Source of the DNA: Pseudomonas syringae
GTDB taxonomy: Bacteria > Pseudomonadota > Gammaproteobacteria > Pseudomonadales > Pseudomonadaceae
Length of the DNA: 40,417 nucleotides
Reading direction: 5' to 3'
Assembly (NCBI RefSeq): GCF_021606685.1
Contig: NZ_WKCB01000053.1
Location: 1-40,417, forward strand
Part shown: positions 16,631-24,291 of the stretch, one piece after another
Position numbering within the stretch: position 1 is the first letter of the stretch
How the letters are laid out: the number at the start of each line of letters is the position of its first letter
Position numbers and translations under genes: made by a program
The notes under the pieces: model-generated
Told to the model about the DNA's origin: nothing
Databases searched by the model: none
What the model saw: only the letters and a program-made list of their open reading frames with translations

Positions 16631-16941
16631 AACTGCACACGCTGGCCCATTCCCGCACCGGGGACAAGGGCGACACGTCGAACATTTCGATCATTGCCTA
16701 TCGCGCCGAGGACTACCCGTTGCTCTGTGAGCAACTCACCGCCGAGCGCGTGGCCGAATTCTTCGCCGGCCTGCTGGAACCGGGCGCGGCGCCGGTGCGC
16801 CGGTATGAATTGCCCAACGTGCAGGCGCTGAACTTTGTGTTGCCGGGGATCTTGCGGGGAGGGGTGACGCGTTCGCTGGCGCTGGATGCCCATGGCAAGT
16901 GCCTGGGCTCGGCATTGCTGGATCTGGACCTGGCACTATAG
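16627..16941 (+). CDS. Small protein matching the AtuA C-terminal part
   Basis: This 104-residue protein begins MKLHTLAHSRTGDKGDTSNIS, which resembles the start of the small C-terminal domain that follows the DUF1446 domain in longer AtuA-type proteins. Here it is a separate gene. Its ATG overlaps the stop of the AtuA-like gene by 4 bases, so the two are translationally coupled and likely form a complex equal to the fused form. The Gly-Asp-Lys-Gly-Asp run is the most striking motif and could bind a cofactor or metal; that is a guess. A REP doublet follows the stop. Confidence 0.8.
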   Translation: MKLHTLAHSRTGDKGDTSNISIIAYRAEDYPLLCEQLTAERVAEFFAGLLEPGAAPVRRYELPNVQALNFVLPGILRGGVTRSLALDAHGKCLGSALLDLDLAL

Positions 16942-16947
16942 ATTCAA

Positions 16948-17038
16948 ATGTGGGAGGGAGCTTGCTCCCGATAGCGGTGTATCAGTCAACTCATCTGTGA
17001 CGGGTAGACAGCAATCGGGAGCAAGCCCCCTCCCACAT
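16948..17038. repeat. REP doublet (GTGGGAGGGAG type)
   Basis: Inverted REP cores run from ATGTGGGAGG to CCTCCCACAT between the convergent AtuA-module and glutaredoxin-like genes. Confidence 0.9.
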
Positions 17039-17056
17039 TAGATCTGCACAAGTCTG

Positions 17057-17428
17057 TCAGATAGCGGCGAAGCGCTTGTCCAGGTAATCAATGATCACCT
17101 TGGAGTCATACATCCAAGTGGTCTGGCCATTCTCCTCAATACGCAGGCACGGCACCTTGATCTTGCCACCTTGTTCCAGCAGGGTCTGGCGGTCTTGCTC
17201 GTTGTTCTTCGCGTCTTTCAGCGCCACGGGCACATTCAGGCGGTGCAGGGTGCGGCGGGTCTTCACGCAGAACGGGCACGCGTGGAATTGATACAGGGTC
17301 AAGTCCTTGGCGGCAGCGTTCACCTGCGCCTGTTGCTCGGCGGGGCGCTGCTTTTTGCGCGGGCGGGTCAGGAAGTCGCCCGCGATGATGACGTGGCCAA
17401 GGCCCACTCGAAGTGCTTTGACGAACAT
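17057..17428 (-). CDS. Glutaredoxin-like protein with N-terminal extension
   Basis: This 123-residue protein has a glutaredoxin fold from about residue 42. The redox motif CPFC is at 51-54 (FHACPFCVKTRRTL), the cis-Pro is in KIKVPCL (Pro 93), and a GST-N-like MYDSKVIIDYLDKRF closes the domain. About 40 residues precede it: a short hydrophobic segment (LRVGLGHVIIAGDFL) and a basic stretch (RPRKKQRPAEQQ), suggesting weak membrane association. The ATG at 17426-17428 has AGAGG 8 bases upstream. It probably reduces glutathione-mixed disulfides; no particular partner is indicated by its neighbours. Confidence 0.85.
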   Translation of the reverse strand: MFVKALRVGLGHVIIAGDFLTRPRKKQRPAEQQAQVNAAAKDLTLYQFHACPFCVKTRRTLHRLNVPVALKDAKNNEQDRQTLLEQGGKIKVPCLRIEENGQTTWMYDSKVIIDYLDKRFAAI

Positions 17429-17485
17429 GGCTGAAACCTCTTGCCCATGAAGAAGGGGCCGCAGCTTACCTGATTTTTGCAGGCG

Positions 17486-17516
17486 AAAAAAAACCGGCGA
17501 TGAACGCCGGTTTTTT
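17486..17516 (-). terminator. Rho-independent terminator downstream of folE
   Basis: CCGGCG (17494-17499) and CGCCGG (17505-17510) form a stem with A and T runs on either side, so it can work in both directions. On the minus strand it lies just past the folE stop. Confidence 0.85.
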
Positions 17517-17529
17517 CTGACGCAGCCCG

Positions 17530-18075
17530 TTACTTGATCAGGCTGAGGAATTCGCTGCGGGTGGCCGCGTTTTCGCGGAACTCACCCAGCATCACCGAGG
17601 TGATCATCGACGAATTCTGTTTCTCCACACCGCGCATCATCATGCACATGTGCTTGGCCTCGATCACCACGGCCACGCCCAGAGCGCCAGTCACTTGCAT
17701 CACTGCATCGGCGATCTGGCGGCTGAGGTTTTCCTGGATCTGCAGGCGGCGAGCATACATGTCGACAATCCGCGCGACCTTCGACAGGCCCAGCACTTTG
17801 CCGCTTGGGATGTAGGCAACATGCGCCTTGCCGATGAATGGCAGCAGGTGGTGTTCGCACAGCGAGTACAACTCGATGTCCTTGACCAGCACCATTTCGC
17901 TGTTATCGGAGCTGAACAAGGCACCGTTGGTGACTTCTTCGAGTGTCTGTTCATAGCCGCGGCAAAGGTACTGCATTGCCTTGGCGGCACGCTTTGGCGT
18001 GTCGAGCAGGCCCTCGCGGGAAACGTCCTCGCCGAGTTGGCCGAGGATCGCCGTGTAATTCTGTTCCAGGGACAT
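17530..18075 (-). CDS. folE: GTP cyclohydrolase I, type IA
   Basis: This 181-residue protein matches GTP cyclohydrolase I, which makes dihydroneopterin triphosphate for folate synthesis. The zinc ligands of the family are visible as Cys 73 and His 76 in LCEHHLLPF and Cys 144 in KHMCMMMRGVEKQ. LEEVTNGALF and GLSKVARIVDMYARRLQIQENL are also typical. I chose the ATG at 18073-18075 (MSLEQNY), which gives the normal length and has AGGTAG upstream; an upstream extension to 18135 has no support. It ends at a strong terminator and follows smr by 78 bases. Confidence 0.95.
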   Translation of the reverse strand: MSLEQNYTAILGQLGEDVSREGLLDTPKRAAKAMQYLCRGYEQTLEEVTNGALFSSDNSEMVLVKDIELYSLCEHHLLPFIGKAHVAYIPSGKVLGLSKVARIVDMYARRLQIQENLSRQIADAVMQVTGALGVAVVIEAKHMCMMMRGVEKQNSSMITSVMLGEFRENAATRSEFLSLIK

Positions 18076-18153
18076 GAAACTACCTGTGGGATTTTCGCAA
18101 AGCGCAAGGTTACGGTGGCCGACACATCGCTGCAAGCCTGACGATGGCAGTTG

Positions 18154-18711
18154 TTACTCGTCGCGCCCTTCCATCATGGTGCGCTTGAGCATCACATACA
18201 CCGCGCCCGCGCCGCCGTGGCGCGCCTGACACGAGGTAAAGCCGAGCACCTGGGCATGCTGGCGCAGCCAGGTATTGACGTGACTCTTGATCATCGGCCG
18301 CTTGCCGTCCAACCGCACGGCCTTGCCGTGGGTGACGCGCACGCAGCGGATTTCGAATTTGGTGGCTTCGGCGAGGAAGGCCCAGAGGGTTTCCCGGGCT
18401 TTCTCCACGGTCATGCCGTGCAGGTCGAGGCTGCCTTCGAACGGGATCTGGCCGACCTTGAGCTTGCGCATCTGGCTTTCCTGCACGCCGTCGCGGGCCC
18501 ACATCAGCTCGTCTTCGGGGCCTACGTCAATCACGAACTGGTCTGACAGGCCATCCACGGTGGTGGCATCGGTGCGCACGGTCGCGGCCTGGCGCAGTTT
18601 GGCGATCTGCGCCCGGTCAGTCTTGGGTTTGCCGGTGTCGGCGCGGTCGTGCTTGATCGGCTTGACGCCGCGCAGCTCGTTTTTGAACAGGGAAAAATCG
18701 TCGTCTTGCAT
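18154..18711 (-). CDS. Smr-domain protein
   Basis: This 185-residue protein carries a C-terminal Smr domain (about 92-180) like stand-alone SmrA-type proteins. It has the LDLHG motif at 95-99, THGK at about 127-130 and GGAGAVYV at 166-173. The N-terminal 60 residues are charged and probably flexible. Smr domains act as nucleases on DNA or on mRNA at stalled ribosomes; which applies here cannot be told. The ATG at 18709-18711 has GGAGG 5 bases upstream. It sits between folE and the prmB neighbourhood, as in other pseudomonads from memory. Confidence 0.88.
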   Translation of the reverse strand: MQDDDFSLFKNELRGVKPIKHDRADTGKPKTDRAQIAKLRQAATVRTDATTVDGLSDQFVIDVGPEDELMWARDGVQESQMRKLKVGQIPFEGSLDLHGMTVEKARETLWAFLAEATKFEIRCVRVTHGKAVRLDGKRPMIKSHVNTWLRQHAQVLGFTSCQARHGGAGAVYVMLKRTMMEGRDE

Positions 18712-18786
18712 GTCAGCCTCCGCGAAGGGCGGGCAGTTTACCTAAATCGCGGCGGCCAGGTCGCAGGAAACGCTATCCAAGCGCCA

Positions 18787-19107
18787 TCAGTCGTGCTTTT
18801 TCATCAGGTGTGAAGCGATATTCAGCGACAGCGGCTGACGCATCTTCCTACGGCTACGCCGCCATAACCACACACCCAGCCACAGCACCAGCAAGCCGAT
18901 CGCCAGTAGAAGGGCCGAGCCGCCGGGGCTGGCATTGAGTTCACCCAGCGCGGGCGAATGCCCAAATAAACCGGCGCCACCAGCGCCAGCCAACAACAGA
19001 CCTACAATGGCCAGCAGCGCGGCAAAGCCGGCCACCAGGCGCAGACGCCAGTTGCTCGGGCCCTTGGGGCGCAAGCGACGAGCATCAAAACCATCGGATA
19101 TCTTCAT
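18787..19107 (-). CDS. Small two-TM membrane protein of unknown function
   Basis: I do not recognise this 106-residue protein. It has a basic N-terminus (DARRLRPKGPSNWRLR), a first membrane segment at about 24-45 (LVAGFAALLAIVGLLLAGAGGAG), a short loop and a second at about 65-82 (ALLLAIGLLVLWLGVWLW). A basic RRSRRKMRQ stretch and a polar tail follow. The positive charge at both ends suggests both termini are cytoplasmic. The ATG at 19105-19107 has a strong GGAGGAAAGG ribosome site, which supports a real gene. It precedes smr by 75 bases on the same strand. Confidence 0.7.
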   Translation of the reverse strand: MKISDGFDARRLRPKGPSNWRLRLVAGFAALLAIVGLLLAGAGGAGLFGHSPALGELNASPGGSALLLAIGLLVLWLGVWLWRRSRRKMRQPLSLNIASHLMKKHD

Positions 19108-19202
19108 TCCGACCTTTCCTCCAGGGTATCGGCCCTTCGACCGGAAGATACACAGGTTGTTCCTGTGCCCGAGGTAAATGCGCCAAATGAGAAGGGTTTG
19201 TG

Positions 19203-19238
19203 GATGAGCGGGGCCGCAAACGGGCCGCGCCGCTCATC
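19203..19238 (-). terminator. Hairpin downstream of the isochorismatase-like gene
   Basis: GATGAGCGG (19203-19211) pairs with CCGCTCATC (19230-19238), with further GC pairing inside. It lies 15 bases past the stop of the upstream minus-strand gene. There is no U-tract. Confidence 0.4.
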
Positions 19239-19252
19239 ACCGGAGGGTCAGA

Positions 19253-19843
19253 TCAGATCAGGTCTTTGGTCAGCGCGAGGGTGGCGAAGTTGTCGGCCAT
19301 GATCGCCATTTCGGTCTGCTGCACATGCTCGGCACTGAGGATGCCGCCTTTGTAAGGCAGGTCGCGCGTGGCGCAGGCATCTTCCACCAGGGTGCAGCGA
19401 AAACCCAGGTTCTTGGCGGCGCGCACCGTGGTGCTGACGCTGGAGTGGCTCATGAAACCGCAAACGATCAGGTCCAGGGAACCGAGGTCCTGCAAGTGTT
19501 TTTCCAGGCCGGTGCCGTGGAAGGCGCTGGGCAGCAACTTGCCGATAATGGTTTCGTCACCGGCAGGTTCCAGGCCAGGGATGAATTCGCCGCGTTCGCC
19601 CTGTGGGTCAAACAGGCCGCCGACGGTGCCCAGGTGGCGCACATGCACGATCGGGCGACCGGCGTTGCGGGCGGCTGCGACCAGTTGCTTGATGTTGTCG
19701 ACCGCTGCGTCCATGCCGGAGAGGGCGAGTGGGCCGCTAAGGTATTCCTTCTGGGCGTCGATGATCACGAGGGTCGCATGGCCAAGATTGGCAGCTGCGT
19801 AACCGCGACCGCTGAGTTGAAACATCGTCTTTGGAACGGACAT
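19253..19843 (-). CDS. Isochorismatase-fold hydrolase homolog with Ser at the Cys position
   Basis: This 196-residue protein has the isochorismatase-like cysteine hydrolase fold. Asp 29 (VIIDAQKEY) and Lys 102 (IIGKLLPSAF) match two of the three catalytic positions. The third, normally Cys in a GLMTHMCVSTT-like stretch, is Ser 135 here (GFMSHSSVSTTVRAA). The usual amidase chemistry may therefore be lost or altered; a Cys at 128 is not in the nucleophile position. I chose the ATG at 19841-19843 because CAGGAG lies 8 bases upstream and the length is normal. It is divergent from prmB. From memory a similar gene neighbours prmB in P. aeruginosa (PA1677). Confidence 0.85.
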   Translation of the reverse strand: MSVPKTMFQLSGRGYAAANLGHATLVIIDAQKEYLSGPLALSGMDAAVDNIKQLVAAARNAGRPIVHVRHLGTVGGLFDPQGERGEFIPGLEPAGDETIIGKLLPSAFHGTGLEKHLQDLGSLDLIVCGFMSHSSVSTTVRAAKNLGFRCTLVEDACATRDLPYKGGILSAEHVQQTEMAIMADNFATLALTKDLI

Positions 19844-20082
19844 TCTGGGGCTCCTGTGAGGGGGGCTTTTGTGACATTGTCCACTGGCTGAGCGGTTCTG
19901 TGAATCGCTACCATCGTAAGGTACGCCGTTGTTGACGTGCAGCCATGTCAAGTGGGCGGCTCGTTTAACCGAATGATGGCAGATTGGATGAAATCCGACG
20001 TATGGCAGAGGTGTTTCGTACATCGTCGGTACAGGCGAAGACTGTTAGAATCGCCAGTCGTTTTTTCCAGGAGTCTGCCCCC

Positions 20083-20991
20083 GTGATCACTTCCCGCCTG
20101 CGCACCTTGCGCGACCACATCCGTTGGGCTGTCAGCCGTTTCCATGGGGAAGACCTGTTTTTTGGCCATGGCACTGATAATGCCTGGGACGAAGCCCGGC
20201 AGTTGGTGCTTGGTGCCTTGCACCTGCCGTGGGAAATCAATGACAGCTACCTGGATTGCAACCTGGAAGAGGAAGAAATTTCCCACGTGCAGCGTTTACT
20301 GCATCGCCGTATCCATGAGCGCGTGCCCACCGCCTACCTGTTGAAGGAAGCGTGGTTCTGCGGCATGTCGTTTATCGTCGACGAGCGCGTGCTGATCCCG
20401 CGTTCACCGATTGGCGAGCTGATCGAAAACCGCTTCGAACCCTGGCTGGCTCAGCCGCCGGCGCGCATTCTCGACCTGTGCACCGGCTCCGGTTGCATCG
20501 GCATTGCGTGCGCCTATGAATTCCAGGACGCCGACGTGGTGCTGGGCGACTTGTCCTTCGAAGCCCTAGAAGTGGCCAACCAGAATATCGAGCGCCATGG
20601 CGTCGATGAACGCGTGTACACCGTGCAGGGCGACGGTTTCGACGGCCTGCCGGGCCAGCGTTTTGACCTGATCGTTTCGAACCCGCCGTATGTGGACGCC
20701 GAAGACTTCGCCGACATGCCCGACGAATACCAGCACGAGCCGGAGTTGGGCCTGGCCTGCGGCGACGATGGCTTGAACCTGGTACGGCGGATGCTGGCCG
20801 AGGCGGCAGACCATTTGACCGAGAAGGGTTTATTGATTGTCGAAGTGGGCAACAGCCAGGTGCACGTCGAGGCACTGTACCCGGAAGTGGACTTCGCCTG
20901 GCTGGACTTCCAGCGCGGTGGGCACGGGGTGTTCATGTTGACGGCTGAACAGTGCCGCGAGCATCAGGCGGTGTTTGCCGCGAGGGTTTAA
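20083..20991 (+). CDS. prmB: Ribosomal protein L3 glutamine methyltransferase
   Basis: This 302-residue protein matches PrmB, which N5-methylates a glutamine of ribosomal protein L3 using S-adenosylmethionine. It has an N-terminal helical domain (to about 110), the SAM-binding ILDLCTGSGCIGIA at about 129-142 and the catalytic NPPY at 200-203. A GTG start at 20083 has CAGGAG 9 bases upstream and gives the family length; the frame runs open to 19984 but lacks a ribosome site. It precedes aroC by about 2 kb with two unrelated minus-strand genes between. In E. coli prmB and aroC are adjacent. Confidence 0.94.
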   Translation: MITSRLRTLRDHIRWAVSRFHGEDLFFGHGTDNAWDEARQLVLGALHLPWEINDSYLDCNLEEEEISHVQRLLHRRIHERVPTAYLLKEAWFCGMSFIVDERVLIPRSPIGELIENRFEPWLAQPPARILDLCTGSGCIGIACAYEFQDADVVLGDLSFEALEVANQNIERHGVDERVYTVQGDGFDGLPGQRFDLIVSNPPYVDAEDFADMPDEYQHEPELGLACGDDGLNLVRRMLAEAADHLTEKGLLIVEVGNSQVHVEALYPEVDFAWLDFQRGGHGVFMLTAEQCREHQAVFAARV

Positions 20992-21001
20992 AACATTATC
21001 A

Positions 21002-21093
21002 ATGTGGGAGGGGGCTTGCCCCCGATGGCGGTGTATCAGTCACAGAGTGTGTCGACTGATACCCCCTTATCGGGGGCAAGCCCCCTCCCACAT
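21002..21093. repeat. REP doublet (GTGGGAGGGGG type)
   Basis: Inverted REP cores ATGTGGGAGGGGGCTTGCCC and complement lie between the convergent prmB and tail-anchored genes and may end both transcripts. Confidence 0.9.
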
Positions 21094-21114
21094 TTTTGAC
21101 TGCATTTCAGCCTG

Positions 21115-21921
21115 CTAGCGGTGCGTGGCAATCCAGATCAACAACCCCGCCTGAAACACGGTAAACGCCACCAAACAGGTGATGGTAAAGCGCAACCCGC
21201 TGTCCTCGCGCTTGAACTTGGTGACCTTTTCCTCTTCCTTGCGCAGCTTCACCTCCTGCTCCGCCAGGTTGTGCTCGGCCTGTTGCAGCATCTGCGCCGC
21301 TTCCAGAATCTCGACGAACTGCACTTTTTCGGTGTTCCAGCTGTCCAGCACATCGCTGACCTTGCCCGGCTGCACGTTGCCTTTGAGGTGCTGCACATCG
21401 GCGTACGCCACATCAAACCCCTGGATACGCAAGAAGTGATCGCGGCGCAGGCGTGTGGATTCGTTGAGCGCGTCCTTGTTGGCCAGGTCAACGCCGTCGA
21501 CGCGGTAGTGCGACCATTTCTTCTTCGCCCACGCCGCACCCTGGGCCACCAGGAAGCGGCCGATGCCACGGTTGACCGGTTCGATTTCCAGGCTGTTGCC
21601 CGGGCCGAAGTGCACGCGGTGTTTATCGTGATCGACCCAGATATCCAGGTGGTTCTGCTCGCGGCGTACGCGCTGGCCTGGCAGCTGGATCACCATGCGC
21701 AGCAGGCTGTGGTGTTTGTCATTGCGCTCGGCATAACCGAACTGCACAAACCGCAACGGCCGCACGCCCGTGGCGCGGTCGGTGGCCATGGGGGCCAGGC
21801 GCAGCATCTTGAAATGCTCGGCCTGAACATCCGCCCACGGCAGAGGCGCCGCGTCGACGGCCTCGGTATTTTCAGCCGGGGTGTCGGCGGTAGGTTCCGG
21901 TATTGCTTCAGTGGTTGTCAT
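21115..21921 (-). CDS. Tail-anchored protein of unknown function
   Basis: I do not know a function for this 268-residue protein. The N-terminus is acidic and low-complexity (to about 25). A middle domain (about 30-195) has LRFVQFGYAERNDKHHSLLRM and RREQNHLDIWVDHDKHRVHFGPG. A heptad-like charged helix (about 205-240, AEHNLAEQEVKLRKEEEKVTKF) suggests a coiled coil. A single membrane segment at about 247-264 (TITCLVAFTVFQAGLLIWIA) leaves only THR outside, so it looks tail-anchored with its body in the cytoplasm. From memory it corresponds to the conserved unknown PA1679 next to prmB in P. aeruginosa. Confidence 0.75.
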   Translation of the reverse strand: MTTTEAIPEPTADTPAENTEAVDAAPLPWADVQAEHFKMLRLAPMATDRATGVRPLRFVQFGYAERNDKHHSLLRMVIQLPGQRVRREQNHLDIWVDHDKHRVHFGPGNSLEIEPVNRGIGRFLVAQGAAWAKKKWSHYRVDGVDLANKDALNESTRLRRDHFLRIQGFDVAYADVQHLKGNVQPGKVSDVLDSWNTEKVQFVEILEAAQMLQQAEHNLAEQEVKLRKEEEKVTKFKREDSGLRFTITCLVAFTVFQAGLLIWIATHR

Positions 21922-21940
21922 GCGGCGCGATCCTGTCCAA

Positions 21941-21980
21941 GCCCAGCAAGTCGACAGTCTTTTTGCTGTCGACTCTGGGC
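21941..21980 (-). terminator. Long hairpin between the alpha/beta hydrolase and tail-anchored genes
   Basis: GCCCAG plus AGTCGACAG (21941-21957, two unpaired bases between) pairs with CTGTCGACT plus CTGGGC (21966-21980). The stem is about 15 bp with an 8-base T-rich loop. It lies after the hydrolase stop and before the next minus-strand start. There is no external U-tract, so an mRNA-processing or stabilising role is also possible. Confidence 0.5.
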
Positions 21981-22020
21981 TTATCGGCCGTTTTCTGCAG
22001 GACTGGAGGCAAATTGTCGC

Positions 22021-22983
22021 TTAACGGGGTTGAAGTCCTTCGATAAAGCGCACCAGCCGGCTGCCCAGCTCGGCGGCGAGGGGTAATTGCGGGTCATTGT
22101 AGGAGGCCAGTTGCTGCTTCACGTCATTGGGCACGATCCGCATCACGTGGTTCATGCCCTCGATCACCGTCAGTCGCGCGTCGGGCTTGGCCTGTTTGAG
22201 TGCGCGCGCATCGCCCACCCCCACTTGGATATCGTTGGTGCCCTGGAGGATCAGTGCCGGCATGTTCAGCCTGGCGAAGGCCTCTGACGGATCGGCGCGA
22301 AACAGGCTGATCAGATAGGGCTGCACGCTCGGTCGGAAAATACCCTCCAGCGGCCCCGGCACATCGGTATCCACCTGGCCGGCCTTGAGGTGATCAAGTA
22401 TTTCATTGCTGCGCAGCAACAGGGCAGGGGGCAGGTGATCGGCCAGTTGTTGGCGGATCACCTGGTCAACCGGACGGGCGCTGCCAGACAGCGACACCAC
22501 CCCGGCCGGGTCGAGTTGCGGTGCGGCCAGGGCGGCGACCAGTGCGCCTTCGCTATGGCCCAGCACAATCAGCGGGCCCAGGCGTTTATCGGCTTTGAGC
22601 AGCTTGCCCCAGGCCACGGCGTCGGCCACGTAAGCATCGAGGGTCAGGTTGCGTTCGTCGGGCGTGGCGGCCAGGCTGGCGGCGACCCCGCGCTTGTCAT
22701 AGCGCACGCTGGCGATGTTGTGTCGGGCCAGCACCCAGGCCAAGCGTTTGAGGCTGTCGTTGCGCGCGCCGTCGGCGCTGTTGCCGTTGCGGTCGGTGGG
22801 GCCGGAGCCGGCGATGATCAGCACCACCGGCACCGGTTTGTCGGACTGCGGCAGCAGCAGCGAGCCAAACAGCTCGCCACTGCCGGTGTCCAGGCTGATG
22901 GGCCGTTGCAGCACCACGGGAGAGGCGGCGAAGGCAAGGCTGGAAAACAGGGTGAGGGTTAAAAGCAAAACTCGCAGCATCAT
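22021..22983 (-). CDS. Secreted alpha/beta hydrolase
   Basis: This protein of about 320 residues has a signal peptide (MLRVLLLTLTLFSSLAFA-A) and an alpha/beta hydrolase domain. Visible are the oxyanion region VVLIIAGSGPTDRNGNS, the nucleophile elbow GHSEGA with Ser in LIVLGHSEGALVAALA, and a late GTNDIQVGVGDAR (acid) and GMNHVMR (His). The start is unclear: GTG-ATG-ATG codons run in tandem at 22978-22986 without an obvious ribosome site, and I chose the first ATG. The substrate is unknown. The signal peptide puts it in the periplasm. It is divergent from aroC. Confidence 0.85.
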   Translation of the reverse strand: MMLRVLLLTLTLFSSLAFAASPVVLQRPISLDTGSGELFGSLLLPQSDKPVPVVLIIAGSGPTDRNGNSADGARNDSLKRLAWVLARHNIASVRYDKRGVAASLAATPDERNLTLDAYVADAVAWGKLLKADKRLGPLIVLGHSEGALVAALAAPQLDPAGVVSLSGSARPVDQVIRQQLADHLPPALLLRSNEILDHLKAGQVDTDVPGPLEGIFRPSVQPYLISLFRADPSEAFARLNMPALILQGTNDIQVGVGDARALKQAKPDARLTVIEGMNHVMRIVPNDVKQQLASYNDPQLPLAAELGSRLVRFIEGLQPR

Positions 22984-23126
22984 CACGCCATCATTGGGAA
23001 GGTGCCGGTTGGACCAATGTCTACCGGTAAGGTTTCGATGATGATCTAGTCGATTAGCCTGCGTATACTGGCCGCCTTGGTTTATTACGGTTGACTTGAT
23101 TCAACTGATTTCACGGAGCGCCCTGC

Positions 23127-24218
23127 ATGTCCGGCAATACCTTCGGCAAGTTGTTTACTGTCACCACCGCGGGCGAAAGCCATGGCCCGGCGTTGGTCGC
23201 CATTGTCGACGGCTGCCCGCCTGGCCTCGAGCTGTCTCTGGACGACCTGCAGCGTGACCTCGACCGTCGCAAGCCCGGCACCAGCCGTCACACCACCCAG
23301 CGCCAGGAGCCGGACGAAGTCGAGATACTCTCCGGCGTGTTCGAAGGCCGCACCACCGGTTGCGCCATCGGCCTGCTGATCCGCAACACCGACCAGAAAT
23401 CCAAGGACTACTCGGCGATCAAGGACCTGTTCCGCCCGGCCCACGCCGACTACACCTACCACCACAAATACGGCGAACGCGACTACCGTGGCGGCGGCCG
23501 CAGCTCGGCCCGCGAAACCGCCATGCGCGTCGCCGCCGGTGCCATTGCCAAGAAATACCTGGCCACCCAGGGCATCGTCATCCGCGGCTACATGAGCCAG
23601 CTGGGCCCGATCGAGATCCCGTTCAAGACCTGGGACAGCGTCGAAGACAACGCTTTCTTCAGCCCCGACCCCGATAAAGTGCCGGAACTGGAAGCCTATA
23701 TGGACCAGTTGCGCCGCGACCAGGATTCGGTCGGCGCGCGTATCACGGTGGTCGCCGAAGGCGTCAAGCCGGGCCTGGGCGAGCCGATCTTCGACCGCCT
23801 GGACGCCGAACTGGCCCACGCGCTGATGAGCATCAACGCGGTGAAGGGTGTGGAAATCGGTGCCGGTTTTGCCTGCGTGTCCCAGCGCGGCACCGAGCAT
23901 CGCGATGAAATGACCCCAGAGGGCTTCCTCAGCAATAACGCCGGCGGCATCCTCGGCGGTATTTCTTCCGGCCAGCCGATTGTGGCGCACCTGGCACTCA
24001 AGGCCACCTCAAGCATCACCACCCCGGGCCGTTCGATCGACGTGCACGGCAACCCGGTGGACGTGATCACCAAGGGCCGCCACGACCCGTGCGTCGGCAT
24101 CCGCGCCACGCCGATTGCCGAGGCAATGATGGCCATCGTGCTGATGGACCACCTGCTGCGCAATCGCGGGCAAAACGCTGACGTGCAGGTAAGCACCCCG
24201 GTCCTGGGCCAGCTGTGA
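23127..24218 (+). CDS. aroC: Chorismate synthase
   Basis: This 363-residue protein matches chorismate synthase, which removes phosphate from EPSP using reduced FMN to give chorismate. Signature regions are GESHGPALVAIVDGCPPGLE near residue 17, RGGGRSSARETAMRVAAGAIAKK in the middle and GGILGGISSGQPIVAHLALK toward the end, with normal length. The ATG at 23127 follows CACGGAG. A TATACT at 23064-23069 could be the promoter -10, without a good -35. The MFS gene follows after 73 bases that are mostly repeat sequence. Confidence 0.97.
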   Translation: MSGNTFGKLFTVTTAGESHGPALVAIVDGCPPGLELSLDDLQRDLDRRKPGTSRHTTQRQEPDEVEILSGVFEGRTTGCAIGLLIRNTDQKSKDYSAIKDLFRPAHADYTYHHKYGERDYRGGGRSSARETAMRVAAGAIAKKYLATQGIVIRGYMSQLGPIEIPFKTWDSVEDNAFFSPDPDKVPELEAYMDQLRRDQDSVGARITVVAEGVKPGLGEPIFDRLDAELAHALMSINAVKGVEIGAGFACVSQRGTEHRDEMTPEGFLSNNAGGILGGISSGQPIVAHLALKATSSITTPGRSIDVHGNPVDVITKGRHDPCVGIRATPIAEAMMAIVLMDHLLRNRGQNADVQVSTPVLGQL

Positions 24219-24221
24219 CAG

Positions 24222-24290
24222 CTTGCCGTGGCGAGCAGGCTTGCTGTGGCGAGCGGGCTTGCCCGCGTTGGGCTGCGAAGCAGCCCCCGG
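24222..24290. repeat. Half REP-like element with 18-bp tandem units
   Basis: Two 18-base units (CTTGCCGTGGCGAGCAGG at 24222-24239 and its near copy at 24240-24257) run into a single arm of the GTGGCGAG element ending GCGAAGCAGCCCC. The inverted second arm is missing. The element fills almost the whole gap between aroC and the MFS start codon. Confidence 0.75.
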
Positions 24291-24291
24291 C

